Shown: in pieces, positions 1 through 8,400 of the stretch
Layout: the number at the start of each line of letters is the position of its first letter
How positions within the stretch are numbered: the stretch's first letter is position 1
NCBI GenBank assembly: GCA_024762705.1
Contig: JANTGW010000016.1
Span: forward strand, 1 to 11,258
DNA: 11,258 nucleotides
DNA from: Sulfurimonas sp.
GTDB lineage: Bacteria > Campylobacterota > Campylobacteria > Campylobacterales > Sulfurimonadaceae
Direction: 5' to 3'
The notes under the pieces: model-generated
Databases searched by the model: none
Told to the model about the DNA's origin: nothing
Seen by the model: the letters and a program-made list of their open reading frames with translations, nothing else
Program-made: the position numbers and the translations under genes

Positions 1-46
1 TTGTATATGTGTGTTCTCTTTTACATGTAAGGGTGTCAGCTGCATA
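1..46. other. Sequence downstream of queF, no gene seen
   Basis: These bases follow the queF stop codon (the operon reads leftward) and run to the window edge. I see no reading frame of note and no GC-rich hairpin followed by a T-run that would make a convincing intrinsic terminator. The stretch contains one perfect copy of the TTACATGTAA palindrome (21-30), flanked by an imperfect extension. It could form a weak hairpin in the transcript, but it is AT-rich and probably not a terminator on its own. Confidence 0.5.
21..30. repeat. TTACATGTAA palindrome copy, intergenic
   Basis: Perfect 10-bp palindrome, 17 nt after the queF stop codon; the only one of the four exact copies seen outside a coding region. 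Confidence 0.7.
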
Positions 47-544
47 TTATCCTGCTCTTTGCGGGTTGAGATTTCTGTTTAGAAATCGGTATTCTTTTAT
101 TTTCTTGTACTTTTCTTCCTCTTTGGCATAACTAAAAGTCGGATGAATGCTAATGTTGCCTCTGGGGTAAAACAGCCCGATGACCTCGAGGTATTTTGGC
201 TGCATGAGTGCCACTAGGTCTTTACCTATTTTATTGACGACATCCTCATGAAACTCTCCGCTGTTGATGAAACTGAACAGGTAAAGCTTCAATGATTTGC
301 TCTCAACCATTTTCACATCAGGAATATAGTTGATGATGAGAGTACCGAAGTCGGGTTGATTTGTTTTAGGACAAAGGGATGTGAACTCATCTGCATTGAG
401 TGTGACCCAGTAGTCCATCTCAGGGTGTACATTCTCAAAAGTCTCTAAGAGTTCTGGAGCATATTCGTACTTATATTCAGTTGTTTGGGCTCCGAGCTGG
501 GCTACTTCCTGGGCGCGTTTTTCTTTATACTCTTTTTCATCCAT
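47..544 (-). CDS. queF: NADPH-dependent 7-cyano-7-deazaguanine reductase (preQ0 reductase)
   Basis: QueF reduces the nitrile of preQ0 to the amine of preQ1 with NADPH, a cytosolic step of queuosine tRNA modification. The 165-residue length matches the short unimodular (YkvM-type) QueF enzymes. The catalytic segment [12 protein letters not shown] (residues 56-67) holds the expected nucleophilic cysteine (Cys58) and proton-donor aspartate (Asp65). The family motif [13 protein letters not shown] (80-92) follows, then GEFHE (96-100) with the substrate-binding glutamate. No key residue is missing. The ATG overlaps the end of the upstream uup gene by 8 nt (ATGGATGA), which suggests translational coupling in one transcript. 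A purine-rich AGAAGAG lies just upstream as a possible ribosome site. The family call is secure; expression from the uup promoter is inferred. Confidence 0.96.
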   Translation of the reverse strand: MDEKEYKEKRAQEVAQLGAQTTEYKYEYAPELLETFENVHPEMDYWVTLNADEFTSLCPKTNQPDFGTLIINYIPDVKMVESKSLKLYLFSFINSGEFHEDVVNKIGKDLVALMQPKYLEVIGLFYPRGNISIHPTFSYAKEEEKYKKIKEYRFLNRNLNPQRAG

Positions 545-2483
545 TGTTAATCTCTTCTTCTTTTTCTTGAATACTTAGTAACTCTTCGACCTTTTCTTCA
601 TAAAGGGCTTCCATGTCTGAGAGTTCTTTGGCAAGTTTGCTCAGGCCTATCTCTTCATAGCATTTAGGGTCCGCGAGGCAGGCATTTTTCTCATCTATTT
701 TTGCCTCAAGCTCTTCTATCTCCTGCGGAAGTTTTTCTAAGGCTATTTTTTCTTTAAAGGTTAGCTTTAAGGCTTTGGGTTTTTGTGTTACATGTAACTT
801 AGGTTTTTCCTCTTTTGTAGCCTCTTTTTCCATCCCTTCAAGTTCTTGCACTTCCTTTTCAAGCTCCAAGTATTCAGAATATAGCTGATGAGACTCTTCT
901 ATGGTTTTGTCAGGTTTGAAAATAAAGAGTTTTTTTGCAATTTTGTCTACAAAGTATCTATCATGTGAGACTATTATGACAGCCCCGGGAAAATTTGTCA
1001 ACTGCTCTTCTAAAATATTAATGGTAGGAATGTCTAAATCATTTGTCGGCTCATCAAGAATGAGTATATCTACATTTTGTGTAAAAAGCAGGGCAAGGGC
1101 AACTCTGTTTTTCTCGCCACCACTGAGCACACCGATTTTTTTGTCTAAAAATTCACGAGGGAAAAGAAAGTTTTTCAGGTAACCATATACATGTAAGTCA
1201 CTGCCACGCACATTAACGCGGTCGCCACCATTTGGACAAAAGGTCTCTATGAGGTTTTTGTCATCATCCAACATTTCTCTGTGCTGGTCAAAATAACCGA
1301 CCTTGAATTCTCCCCGTTTTATTTTTCCACTTGTTGGTTCTATGCGTCCGAGCAGAGCTTTAAGCAGGGTTGATTTTCCACTGCCGTTTGGTCCGACGAT
1401 GGCTATGACATCTTTTTGAAGAATACGTGTTGAAAAGTCATGCAACAGTTCTTTTTCACCGAGCTTGAGACCTACATCTTCGACTTCAAAGAGCATTTTT
1501 TGTTTGTTAATACTTTTGTCACGGTTAAAGTGTTTTGCCTCACGCTGCAACTCAACTGACATTTTACGAATTTTTGCAGGATTTGTTTTTGCTTCTTTGC
1601 GCAGTTGCATCAAACGCTCTTTACGTCCTTCATTACGCTTGAGTCTTGCACGCACGCCTCTGGCAAACCACTCATTTTCTCTTTTGAGTAATCCTAACAG
1701 GTTTTCATGTTGCTTTTGCAGTGTTTTGAGATACTCCTCTTTTTGAGTGAGGTAGTCATTATAACCGCCTTTGTATTCGCGAAGTGCACAGTCTTCAACT
1801 TCTACACTTTTTGTAGCAACATGGTCGATGAAATAACGGTCGTGAGAGATAAAAACAAGGGTGAATTTCTCTTTAAGCAGCAGTTCTTCCAAAAACTCAA
1901 CCATATAAACATCAAGGTGGTTGGTAGGCTCATCGAGCAGCAGTACATCGGGTTTTTGCAGTAGGAGTGAAGCAAGTGCCACGCGACGCTGTTCTCCACC
2001 GCTTAAAAGTGCAACCGGCTTGTTCTCATACGCTTTTAGCTGAAAATGTTGAATGATTCGTTCTATTTTATCATCCAAGTTCCAGGCATTATGGTGTTCG
2101 ATGTAACGTGAGAGTTTTTCGTGTTCATCTAACAGCACTTTGTTGTCAAAGTCTTCGGCCAAAAGCAAAGAGAGTTCATTATAACGCTCTTTTGCAGCAT
2201 TGAGCTCTTTGAGTCCTGCTTCAACAGCCTGACGAACAGTGTGTCCTTCTTCAAATTCAGGACGCTGGTCAAGCATTTTTACTTCCAAATCATTTTTGAT
2301 AATGCGTCGTCCACCGTCAGGCGTGAGTGTTCCATTGATGATTTTCATCAAAGTAGATTTCCCACTCCCATTTTTTCCAATGATGACAATACGCTCACCC
2401 TCATCAACATGGAAGTCGACTTCAGTGAGAATTTTCTGTGCAGAGTAGTGCTTGCTTATTTTTTGTAGATCAATCAATGCCAT
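537..2483 (-). CDS. uup: ABC-F family ATPase, Uup type
   Basis: This is a soluble tandem ABC ATPase without membrane segments. The ABC-F family acts on ribosomes, and Uup is linked in other bacteria to ribosome function and to precise excision of transposons. Domain 1 has Walker [10 protein letters not shown] (36-44), signature LSGGEQ (160-165), Walker [13 protein letters not shown] (about 180-191) and SHDR (213-216). The inter-domain arm (about 240-325) includes the Uup-like [13 protein letters not shown] segment. Domain 2 has GPNGSGKST (364-372), LSGGEKNR (453-460), [11 protein letters not shown] (474-484) and SHDR (506-509). After a charged linker, a coiled coil (about 572-645) matches the C-terminal DNA/RNA-binding domain typical of Uup rather than EttA. 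At 648 residues it is close to E. coli Uup. The start is a clear ATG with a weak Shine-Dalgarno site; the 3' end overlaps queF. Confidence 0.92.
   Translation of the reverse strand: MALIDLQKISKHYSAQKILTEVDFHVDEGERIVIIGKNGSGKSTLMKIINGTLTPDGGRRIIKNDLEVKMLDQRPEFEEGHTVRQAVEAGLKELNAAKERYNELSLLLAEDFDNKVLLDEHEKLSRYIEHHNAWNLDDKIERIIQHFQLKAYENKPVALLSGGEQRRVALASLLLQKPDVLLLDEPTNHLDVYMVEFLEELLLKEKFTLVFISHDRYFIDHVATKSVEVEDCALREYKGGYNDYLTQKEEYLKTLQKQHENLLGLLKRENEWFARGVRARLKRNEGRKERLMQLRKEAKTNPAKIRKMSVELQREAKHFNRDKSINKQKMLFEVEDVGLKLGEKELLHDFSTRILQKDVIAIVGPNGSGKSTLLKALLGRIEPTSGKIKRGEFKVGYFDQHREMLDDDKNLIETFCPNGGDRVNVRGSDLHVYGYLKNFLFPREFLDKKIGVLSGGEKNRVALALLFTQNVDILILDEPTNDLDIPTINILEEQLTNFPGAVIIVSHDRYFVDKIAKKLFIFKPDKTIEESHQLYSEYLELEKEVQELEGMEKEATKEEKPKLHVTQKPKALKLTFKEKIALEKLPQEIEELEAKIDEKNACLADPKCYEEIGLSKLAKELSDMEALYEEKVEELLSIQEKEEEINNG
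788..797. repeat. TTACATGTAA palindrome copy, in uup
   Basis: Perfect palindrome within uup, read as Leu-His-Val-Thr (residues 563-566) in the linker before the C-terminal coiled coil, a poorly conserved part of the protein. Confidence 0.7.
1187..1196. repeat. Near-perfect TTACATGTAA copy (TACATGTA core), in uup
   Basis: ATACATGTAA, one mismatch from the 10-mer with the 8-bp palindromic core intact (1188-1195), read as Leu-His-Val-Tyr (residues 430-433) in uup. A further core copy (CTACATGTAT, 2815-2824) lies in the secreted protein gene, read as Ile-His-Val. Confidence 0.55.
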
Positions 2484-2511
2484 AAATAGTTTACTTTATT
2501 TAGTTTTTGTA

Positions 2512-2520
2512 ATAATAGCA
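2512..2520 (-). promoter_or_regulatory. Candidate extended -10 promoter for uup-queF
   Basis: On the minus strand this reads TGCTATTAT, a TGn-extended -10 hexamer (TATTAT, one mismatch from TATAAT), 28 nt upstream of the uup ATG. It lies in the 65-nt gap between uup and the secreted helical protein gene. No good -35 is visible, as is common in Campylobacterota promoters, where an AT-rich upstream tract substitutes. The position would give a leader of about 20 nt. Read by eye only. Confidence 0.4.
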
Positions 2521-2548
2521 TTTTGGCAGTTAATGGGTGCTTTAAGAT

Positions 2549-3259
2549 TTATATTTGCTTTTCAATCACATCAACCAATGCTAAATCGAGTTCAGCAAGA
2601 ATTTTAATCATTTCATCATTTTTGCTTTTAACACTGTGTTCTAAACCTTCGAAGAGTAAATTAAATGCATCAACACTGTTTTCATCTTTCAATTTGTTCT
2701 TTATTGCATTCCAGTGGACTTTTGCGCTTGTAATTACTTTACTCATTTGGGCATAGTTTATATTTTTTGTATTTAGAAGTGCTAGAAGTCTAAACCCCAT
2801 ATAGTCTAAATGTTCTACATGTATTTGAGTTTGAATATTATTTTGATATTTGAAGTTTGTAATGCTGTCATTAAACATAGTTGAGGAAAGAAGTGCTACA
2901 TTTGTATAATCTGCATTATTGATATATTTTTCGAGTTTTTCAATATTTTGAGAGAGAACTTTTAATTTAGAAGATGAGATTGTCTGTTTTAAAAGAGAAC
3001 TGTCTTCAATATGCTCTATATCTTTGTACGCTTTTTTCATACCTGCTAAATCTTTAGCTAGAGCATATTCTGTCATATCTTCAAAAGGGGAAAGTAGTTT
3101 ATCTAAAACTGCTAAAGATTCTTTTTTATTCAAATTTTGAGATATTTTTATTTTGACTACATGTGTTTTGTTTACTTCATCGTTTATTTCATTTGCCATT
3201 ATTGATGTTATTGATATACTAAAAACCAATAAGCCTTTTATTATTAAATTGTCATTCAT
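2549..3259 (-). CDS. Secreted helical protein of unknown function
   Basis: I do not recognise this family. The protein begins with a short charged segment, a hydrophobic stretch (about residues 6-20) and an Ile-Met-Ala end, which looks like a signal peptide cleaved before Asn-Glu; the mature form would be periplasmic. The rest is Lys/Glu/Leu-rich and looks almost entirely helical, consistent with a helical bundle of about 210 residues. There is no cysteine, no CXXCH haem motif and no lipobox. Scattered histidines occur, including IHVEHLD and KVHWN. I chose the ATG at 3259 rather than 3265: the GGAG at 3267-3270 is 7 nt from the former and only 1 nt from the latter, giving 236 residues. It follows the kinase gene on the same strand but has its own candidate regulated promoter. 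By analogy with periplasmic helical proteins beside sensor kinases (CpxP, ZraP), it may be an accessory or target of the system. The LTxxQ motif of the CpxP family was not seen, so this is only an idea. Confidence 0.75.
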   Translation of the reverse strand: MNDNLIIKGLLVFSISITSIMANEINDEVNKTHVVKIKISQNLNKKESLAVLDKLLSPFEDMTEYALAKDLAGMKKAYKDIEHIEDSSLLKQTISSSKLKVLSQNIEKLEKYINNADYTNVALLSSTMFNDSITNFKYQNNIQTQIHVEHLDYMGFRLLALLNTKNINYAQMSKVITSAKVHWNAIKNKLKDENSVDAFNLLFEGLEHSVKSKNDEMIKILAELDLALVDVIEKQI

Positions 3260-3266
3260 AATCATA

Positions 3267-3270
3267 CTCC
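3267..3270 (-). promoter_or_regulatory. Ribosome binding site of the secreted protein gene
   Basis: GGAG on the minus strand lies 7 nt before the ATG at 3259 and 1 nt before the ATG at 3265. Only the downstream ATG has workable spacing, so this site decides the start codon. Confidence 0.65.
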
Positions 3271-3278
3271 GTTGTTAA

Positions 3279-3284
3279 GTTATA
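3279..3284 (-). promoter_or_regulatory. Candidate -10 element of the regulated promoter before the secreted protein gene
   Basis: The minus strand reads TATAAC here, 16 nt downstream of the paired TCATTTT operator at 3301-3323. A rival -10 (TATTAT, 3290-3295) lies closer to the operator. TATAAC is preferred because the equivalent element before the response regulator gene (5382-5387) has nearly the same spacing. Confidence 0.4.
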
Positions 3285-3300
3285 GAGGAATAATAAACTT

Positions 3301-3323
3301 TGAAAATGAGTTTAAAATGAAAC
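3301..3323 (-). promoter_or_regulatory. Candidate response-regulator operator, two direct half-sites 11 bp apart
   Basis: On the plus strand AAAATGAGTT (3303-3312) and AAAATGAAAC (3314-3323) are direct repeats offset by exactly 11 bp. On the minus strand they read as two TCATTTT half-sites. OmpR/PhoB-family regulators typically bind such 11-bp tandem half-sites on one face of the helix. The site lies 42-64 nt before the start codon of the secreted protein gene, just after the kinase stop codon. It closely matches the pair at 5403-5425 before the regulator gene. Confidence 0.5.
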
Positions 3324-3333
3324 AGATAAAAAA

Positions 3334-4620
3334 TTATATACTTACGTCAACCGAGGTACCCTGATGTAAGACAGAATGTATATCCAGTGTACCACCATGA
3401 AGCTCTACACTGTTTTTTACGATGCTTAGACCAAGACCAAAACCTTTAATGCTTTTGTTTCTTGATGCATCAACTCTGTAAAATCTGTCTGTAATTTTGG
3501 GCAATTGATCTTGTGATATACCTATACCTTCATCTTGAATCAGAAAGTGGATTTTACTGCTTTTATATAAAGTAATAGTAATATTTTTTGAATCAGGTGT
3601 ATACTTTATTGCATTGTCGATGAGATTTGAAAATATTGATTTTATAAGGATTGGATTTGCATTACATGTAATGTGTTCTAGTTTGTCAATTTTTAAATTC
3701 AGATGTTTTTGCCTAAGTTTCGTTTCATATGCAGAAATCACATCTAGAAGTATAGAATCAAGACTGCATAACTCAAAAGATTCCTGAATGTTCTCTTTTG
3801 AATACTTTGTTAAAAGCAATAGTTGTTCAATGATGTTTTCAATTTGTTTTGCTTGAGATAAAATTGTTTGCATACTTCGTTCATATTCCTGCGGTTGTCT
3901 TGTCTTTCTCAATGTTATCTCTATTTCGCCCTGTATGATGGTAAGGGGAGTTTTGAGTTCATGAGAAACGTCGCTGTTAAATCTGTCGAGCTTCTCTACT
4001 CCGTTTCTCAATCTGTCTATCATATTGTTGAACGAGATAATAAGCTCTTTGATTTCATCGTCATTCTGTGGCAAAGGAATATCTTTTGAAAATTTTGTTA
4101 TTGAGATGTCACGCGTAGCTTTGGTTAGGTTTTGAATCGGCAATAAAATTTTATCAATAAGTTTGTTGGCTAAAAAAATCAGTACTAAGAGTAATAATGG
4201 AAGCAAAAATATGAGAACATCTTGAAAATCTTCGATTTTGTTACGTATATTCTTTTTATAAATCAGTACAGTTGTATCTTGTTTTTTTTCTATGTAAAGC
4301 GCATCAATGAAATCGTCATCTTGGTCATGTTCTATTATGAAAAAATTCTTTTTTTGGTTCAAATAATGGCTGATATTCTTTAAAGTAAAGGCTTCATTTT
4401 TATGTATAATTTTTTCATTTTTTAAAATAGCGATACCAACATCTTTAAAACTTTTCGTGGAAGGAATTTGTTTTGCGATGTTTTGTAGGTTGTTTTGAAT
4501 ATTGGTATTGATACTATTGTTTAAAAAGTAGTTAAAAGCTATACTGAAAACCAATAAAATGATGAAAGTGATACTGCCAAACCAGACTAAAACTCTGGTC
4601 TTTAAACTATTATATTTCAA
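3334..4620 (-). CDS. Membrane sensor histidine kinase
   Basis: This is a 428-residue sensor kinase that should phosphorylate the adjacent regulator. TM1 (about 11-33) is followed by a periplasmic sensor domain of roughly 100 residues (about 34-133) with an acidic patch at DQDDDF (99-104). TM2 is about 134-152, followed by a HAMP-like linker (about 153-208). The dimerisation helix has the H-box SHELKTPLT with His220. The ATPase domain has N-box NLIDNAIKYTP (332-342), G1 DEGIGI (363-368), an F-box-like RFYRVD (379-384) and G2 GFGLGLSIVK (393-402). All catalytic motifs are present. The start codon is TTG, overlapping the regulator stop by 11 nt; no upstream ATG fits and the next methionine (200) is far inside, so translation is probably coupled. 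The layout resembles CusS/ArsS-type kinases, but the signal cannot be read from the sequence. Confidence 0.93.
   Translation of the reverse strand: MKYNSLKTRVLVWFGSITFIILLVFSIAFNYFLNNSINTNIQNNLQNIAKQIPSTKSFKDVGIAILKNEKIIHKNEAFTLKNISHYLNQKKNFFIIEHDQDDDFIDALYIEKKQDTTVLIYKKNIRNKIEDFQDVLIFLLPLLLLVLIFLANKLIDKILLPIQNLTKATRDISITKFSKDIPLPQNDDEIKELIISFNNMIDRLRNGVEKLDRFNSDVSHELKTPLTIIQGEIEITLRKTRQPQEYERSMQTILSQAKQIENIIEQLLLLTKYSKENIQESFELCSLDSILLDVISAYETKLRQKHLNLKIDKLEHITCNANPILIKSIFSNLIDNAIKYTPDSKNITITLYKSSKIHFLIQDEGIGISQDQLPKITDRFYRVDASRNKSIKGFGLGLSIVKNSVELHGGTLDIHSVLHQGTSVDVSI
3662..3671. repeat. TTACATGTAA palindrome copy, in the kinase gene
   Basis: Perfect 10-bp palindrome inside the histidine kinase gene, read there as Ile-Thr-Cys-Asn. 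This is a different reading frame from the Leu-His-Val copies in uup and the adaptor gene, which argues that the DNA word rather than a peptide motif is repeated. Confidence 0.7.
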
Positions 4621-5266
4621 TTTTATACCCTAAACCTCTAAAACTTTTTATAAAATCTTTTCCCAGTTTTTTTCGAAGATGGTATATGGTAACCTGGATG
4701 ACATTAGAATTTATAAAGTCCTGGTTATCCCACAACTGCTCTTCTATCATAGCATTTGAAACAATAGAATTTTTATTTTTAAGTAAAAAAGACAATAGTT
4801 CATACTCTTTTGCCGTAATTTCAATTGTTATATCATTCTTTTTGACTGTTTTTTTGTCAATATTTATTGATATGTCACCTATAGTCAATTCATTTATACC
4901 GTTTGATATATTTCTGCGATAAAGTGCTTCAACTCTGGCTAGAAGTTCATCGAATGAAAAGGGTTTGGCAAGGTAGTCATCCGCACCGCTGTTTAAACCT
5001 GAAATTTTATCTTTTACTTCACCTTTTGCGCTGAGCATAATAGTAGGAGTCGAGATTTTTTTCTTTCTTAGGGATGCTAGAACTTCCAAGCCATTTTTAT
5101 AAGGCATCATCCAGTCTAAAATTATGACGTCATAACTGTTAGTCACAGCCAAGTACTCTCCATCCTCACCATCACTGGCAGTATCGACAATAAACCCGTC
5201 TTCAGCAAAACCCCTTTTTAAAAAAGAAAGAATATTTTCATCATCTTCTATGATTAGTATTTTCAT
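4610..5266 (-). CDS. OmpR-family response regulator
   Basis: A two-domain transcription regulator paired with the downstream kinase. The receiver domain (1-115) has the acidic pocket EDD (7-9), phospho-acceptor Asp51 in ILDWMMP, the switch Ser79 and Lys101 in KPF. The C-terminal winged helix (about 125-218) carries the OmpR-type elements LTAKEYELLSFLL-like, NVIQVTIYHLRKKLG and the closing RGLGYKIEI. I chose the ATG at 5266 (MKILIIEDDEN), giving 218 residues, the usual size. An in-frame ATG at 5323 would add 19 residues with no counterpart at the normal start of receiver domains. The Shine-Dalgarno site is weak. The gene lies after a 174-nt gap that contains a candidate autoregulated promoter, and it overlaps the kinase by 11 nt. 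It resembles CusR/ArsR-type regulators, but the signal is unknown. Confidence 0.94.
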   Translation of the reverse strand: MKILIIEDDENILSFLKRGFAEDGFIVDTASDGEDGEYLAVTNSYDVIILDWMMPYKNGLEVLASLRKKKISTPTIMLSAKGEVKDKISGLNSGADDYLAKPFSFDELLARVEALYRRNISNGINELTIGDISINIDKKTVKKNDITIEITAKEYELLSFLLKNKNSIVSNAMIEEQLWDNQDFINSNVIQVTIYHLRKKLGKDFIKSFRGLGYKIEI

Positions 5267-5334
5267 ATTTTTATTGTATCCAAGATTTGATTTTGATACC
5301 CTCAAGTGAGGCAAAAGCAACAAAAAGGAAGGAG

Positions 5335-5344
5335 AAAATGAAAT
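5335..5344 (-). promoter_or_regulatory. Third operator-like half-site in the regulator leader
   Basis: The same 10-mer AAAATGAAAT (plus strand) as both half-sites at 5405-5414 and 5416-5425, in the same orientation. It lies between the candidate -10 and the regulator start codon and has no 11-bp partner. It could be an isolated low-affinity site for negative feedback or chance in AT-rich DNA. Confidence 0.25.
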
Positions 5345-5381
5345 TTGAAAAAATGCTTTTGTCTCATTTGAAGATATCGAT

Positions 5382-5387
5382 TTTATA
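5382..5387 (-). promoter_or_regulatory. Candidate -10 element of the response regulator promoter
   Basis: The minus strand reads TATAAA, 15 nt downstream of the paired half-sites at 5403-5425. This is almost the same geometry as at 3279-3284. It would give a leader of over 100 nt before the ATG at 5266, which is long, so an additional promoter nearer the gene is possible. Confidence 0.4.
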
Positions 5388-5402
5388 AGTAATTCTATGA
5401 TG

Positions 5403-5425
5403 TGAAAATGAAATAAAAATGAAAT
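5403..5425 (-). promoter_or_regulatory. Candidate autoregulatory operator, two direct half-sites 11 bp apart
   Basis: The plus-strand 10-mer AAAATGAAAT occurs at 5405-5414 and again at 5416-5425, an exact repeat offset by 11 bp. The minus strand shows TTTCATTTT twice. It sits between the RND permease stop codon (5441) and the regulator gene. Both half-sites and the flanking TG agree with the site at 3301-3323. The likely ligand is the neighbouring OmpR-family regulator. Confidence 0.5.
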
Positions 5426-5440
5426 GTCATATCTTAGATT

Positions 5441-8400
5441 TTATCTTATCCTTATAAAATGGAAAAAGAGCGGAATGATGTACAAGTTGATTAAAATTGC
5501 AAAAAGCAGACCACCCATGATCGCTATAGCCAAATCTTGAATAATCTGCGTACCTGTACCAATGGCTAGAGCAATAGGAAGCAGAGCCAAAGCATTCGAT
5601 ACCATCGTCATCAAAATAGGTTTTGCACGAAGTGCCAGAGCGTCTAGCTGCTGTTCTATCTCACATGTTTGATTTTTCAAATTCATTTGAAAAAAGTCAT
5701 AAATGAGAACATTATTGTTGATGACAATACTCAGGACTATCAATACTCCCATAAATGCCATGATATCCAAAGGTTTATGGGTAATAAACAGTGCAATAAA
5801 CACCCCTGTTGAGGTCAACAGTAGTGCTGTAACAATACTGATGGCAATACGCAGTGAACTGAAGTTGAGTAGCAGTCCTATAAAAATAATAGTGATTGCA
5901 AATAATATGACTAAACTCATCTCTTGAAATGATTTTTGCTGCTCTTTATAAAATCCGCTGATCTCCGTCGTGATATTGTCAGGGATTTTTGCACTGTTCA
6001 TCTCTTTTTTGATGTTGGCGACAACTCCACTCATATCATTTCCATTAAAACGTATTCCTAATACACATACCGGAGACAGATTATAGTGACTCACTTCGGC
6101 CACTTTGGTTTCATATGTAATGTTTGCAAGTTCTTTAAGTGGGATCCTTTGTTTGAGTGTCGGTGAATATATTTTCAGATCCTGTTTTAAATACTCAATA
6201 GGATCAATATTTGGACGACTCATTAAAACACGCAGGTTGATAAGTTTTTCACCTTTTGCCACTGAAGCTGCAATATCACCATAATAGAGTGCATTTATCT
6301 GGGTTCTTATCATAGCTTCTGTGATGCCATATCGTGAAAGAGCAATACTTTTTGCTTTTATATTAATAGCAGGAGAAGCATAAGATGTCAAAACATTGAC
6401 CTCTTCTACATCTTTTATCTTTCTAAGGGTCTTTTGCAGTTTATACCCTTCATGGATTATCTCATCTGGGTTTGATCCAAAAAGATGCACAGAGATAGGT
6501 GCATCAGCACCCATTATGTCTCCAAGTCGGTCTTCTAGCACTTGTGAGAGTCCCAGTTCTACTATATTTGGTATTTTTGCTTCTAATTTTTTCCGTATAT
6601 CATCAATCACTTCAAAACTACTGCGTTTATGATTACTCTTTAGTGTTACTAAAAAATCACCCTGGTTGATAGGAATACTGATTTTTCCAAGACCTGTTCC
6701 TATACGCATAGTCCAGTCTTTCACTTCTGGTATTGTGTTTAATATGTTACCTATCTGGTCAAACTCTTCTTTAGACTCATCAAGTGTGATCTCAGTCGGT
6801 AAAACCAAATCAACAACAATGTTCCCTTCATCCCATTTAGGTAAAAATGTAGAAGGGATGTTCTTATAAAGGTAAAAGGATGTTCCCAGTGAAATAAGAA
6901 TTAAAGGAACTGATACCCATGAATATTTAAAGCTTTTACGCATGAAATCAACATATTTATCAATATATTTTTTCATAAAATCTTCATCTTTGTTGGTCTC
7001 TTTCGGAAGCGTCAAATAAGATATGACTGGTGTAAGGAAGATAGCGATAATCTGGGATATCATATAAGTAGTTACCAATACTATGGCGAGTTGTTTAAAA
7101 AACACACCCACAATACCGCTTACAAGTAAAAGAGGCACAAATATCAATACAGAAATAGTTGTAGCCATACTCATAATAGGCAAGATTTCACGAGAACCTT
7201 TAATGATGGCATCTCGTTTTGTCTCTCCATTTTCATAATGGCGTTCTATATTTTCTACAACGATAAGCATCTGGTCGATCAGTCCTCCCATAGCAGCGAC
7301 CATACCGCCAAGAGAAAAGATGTTAAAATCGATACCTATAAGCTTCATTCCGATCATCGTTATAAAAAAGGTCACCGGTATAATAAACAGTGCGACTAGA
7401 GAGAGTTTGAATTTTCGTAAAAAGAAAAATATAATTAAAACAGCTATAACTGAACCTATCATAATAGCATCAACAACACTTTTAACAGCTTTTTTTATAA
7501 AGTCGGTTCCATCATAATACTTTTCGAGCTTTATCCCTTCTTTGGCAAGTTTTTTATTGAGTTCGTCTACTTTTGTATTAAATGCTTTTTGAACGTCCAC
7601 CGCATTGGCATTTGGTTGACGTAACAGGTCAAAAACAACTGCATTTGTAAAACCATTCGCACCGCTTATCTCTTTTATAGGATTGGATTTTTCAAGTAAG
7701 AGCGCGATATCGCTTAGCTTAATGCTTTTCCCGTTTCCAAGAGAGATATTTAACTTCAAAAAGTCATTTGCATCTGTTCGTTTTTGGTTTAAAGAGAGTA
7801 TGTATTGCGTATGTTTATCATTGATAAGCCCTAAAAAGTCAATTGAATCCTGTGCTTTGAGTTGTGCAATAATATCATCAATATTTAAGTTATACTCGGC
7901 CACTTTTTTACTGTCAAGAATGAGTTTGTATTCGCTCCACTCAGGAGATTTCATCAAAATGTCATATACACCATCGACTCCAAGCATAACAGGCTTAAGT
8001 TCATAGTAAAGTTTTTCAGTCAGTTTTGAACGTTCAATATTGTTTGAACCTATGGCATAGATAGAAACAGGATACATACTCGGTGTCGCCTGTTTAATTG
8101 TCACTTTAGCATTAGCACCAATGGTGTTTTTTATATCTGCCATACGGGCTTGGACGAGCTGATAGGCTAAATAAGGATCTATATTCCAGTTGAAATAGAT
8201 ATTGATATCTGTTGTGCCGACAGATGTGGATGAGACAATCTTTTGCACATCCTGTACCGTTTTTAAAGCTTCTTCACTTGGTTTAGTGACTGAGTAAAGC
8301 ATTTGAGATATGGGCGTATGCCCATTCTCAATGCTAACTTCTATACGAGGAAAAAATATATTTGGCAAAACACCCTGAGGAATAGTAGTAGACACTTTGT

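Noticed and set aside
901..2468. Plus-strand open frames opposite uup
   Set aside because: They are short, Ser/Phe/Leu-rich mirror frames of a well-supported gene, with no recognisable domain.
3260..3265. ATG at 3265 as the start of the secreted protein
   Set aside because: The GGAG site would be only 1 nt away; the ATG at 3259 has 7-nt spacing.
5300..5311. CCTCAAGTGAGG as a terminator hairpin
   Set aside because: A 5-bp stem with a 2-nt loop and no T-run; too weak for an intrinsic terminator.
5264..5323. Upstream in-frame ATG at 5323 for the response regulator
   Set aside because: It adds 19 residues with no receiver-domain counterpart; the ATG at 5266 gives the standard MKILIIEDDEN start and a normal length.
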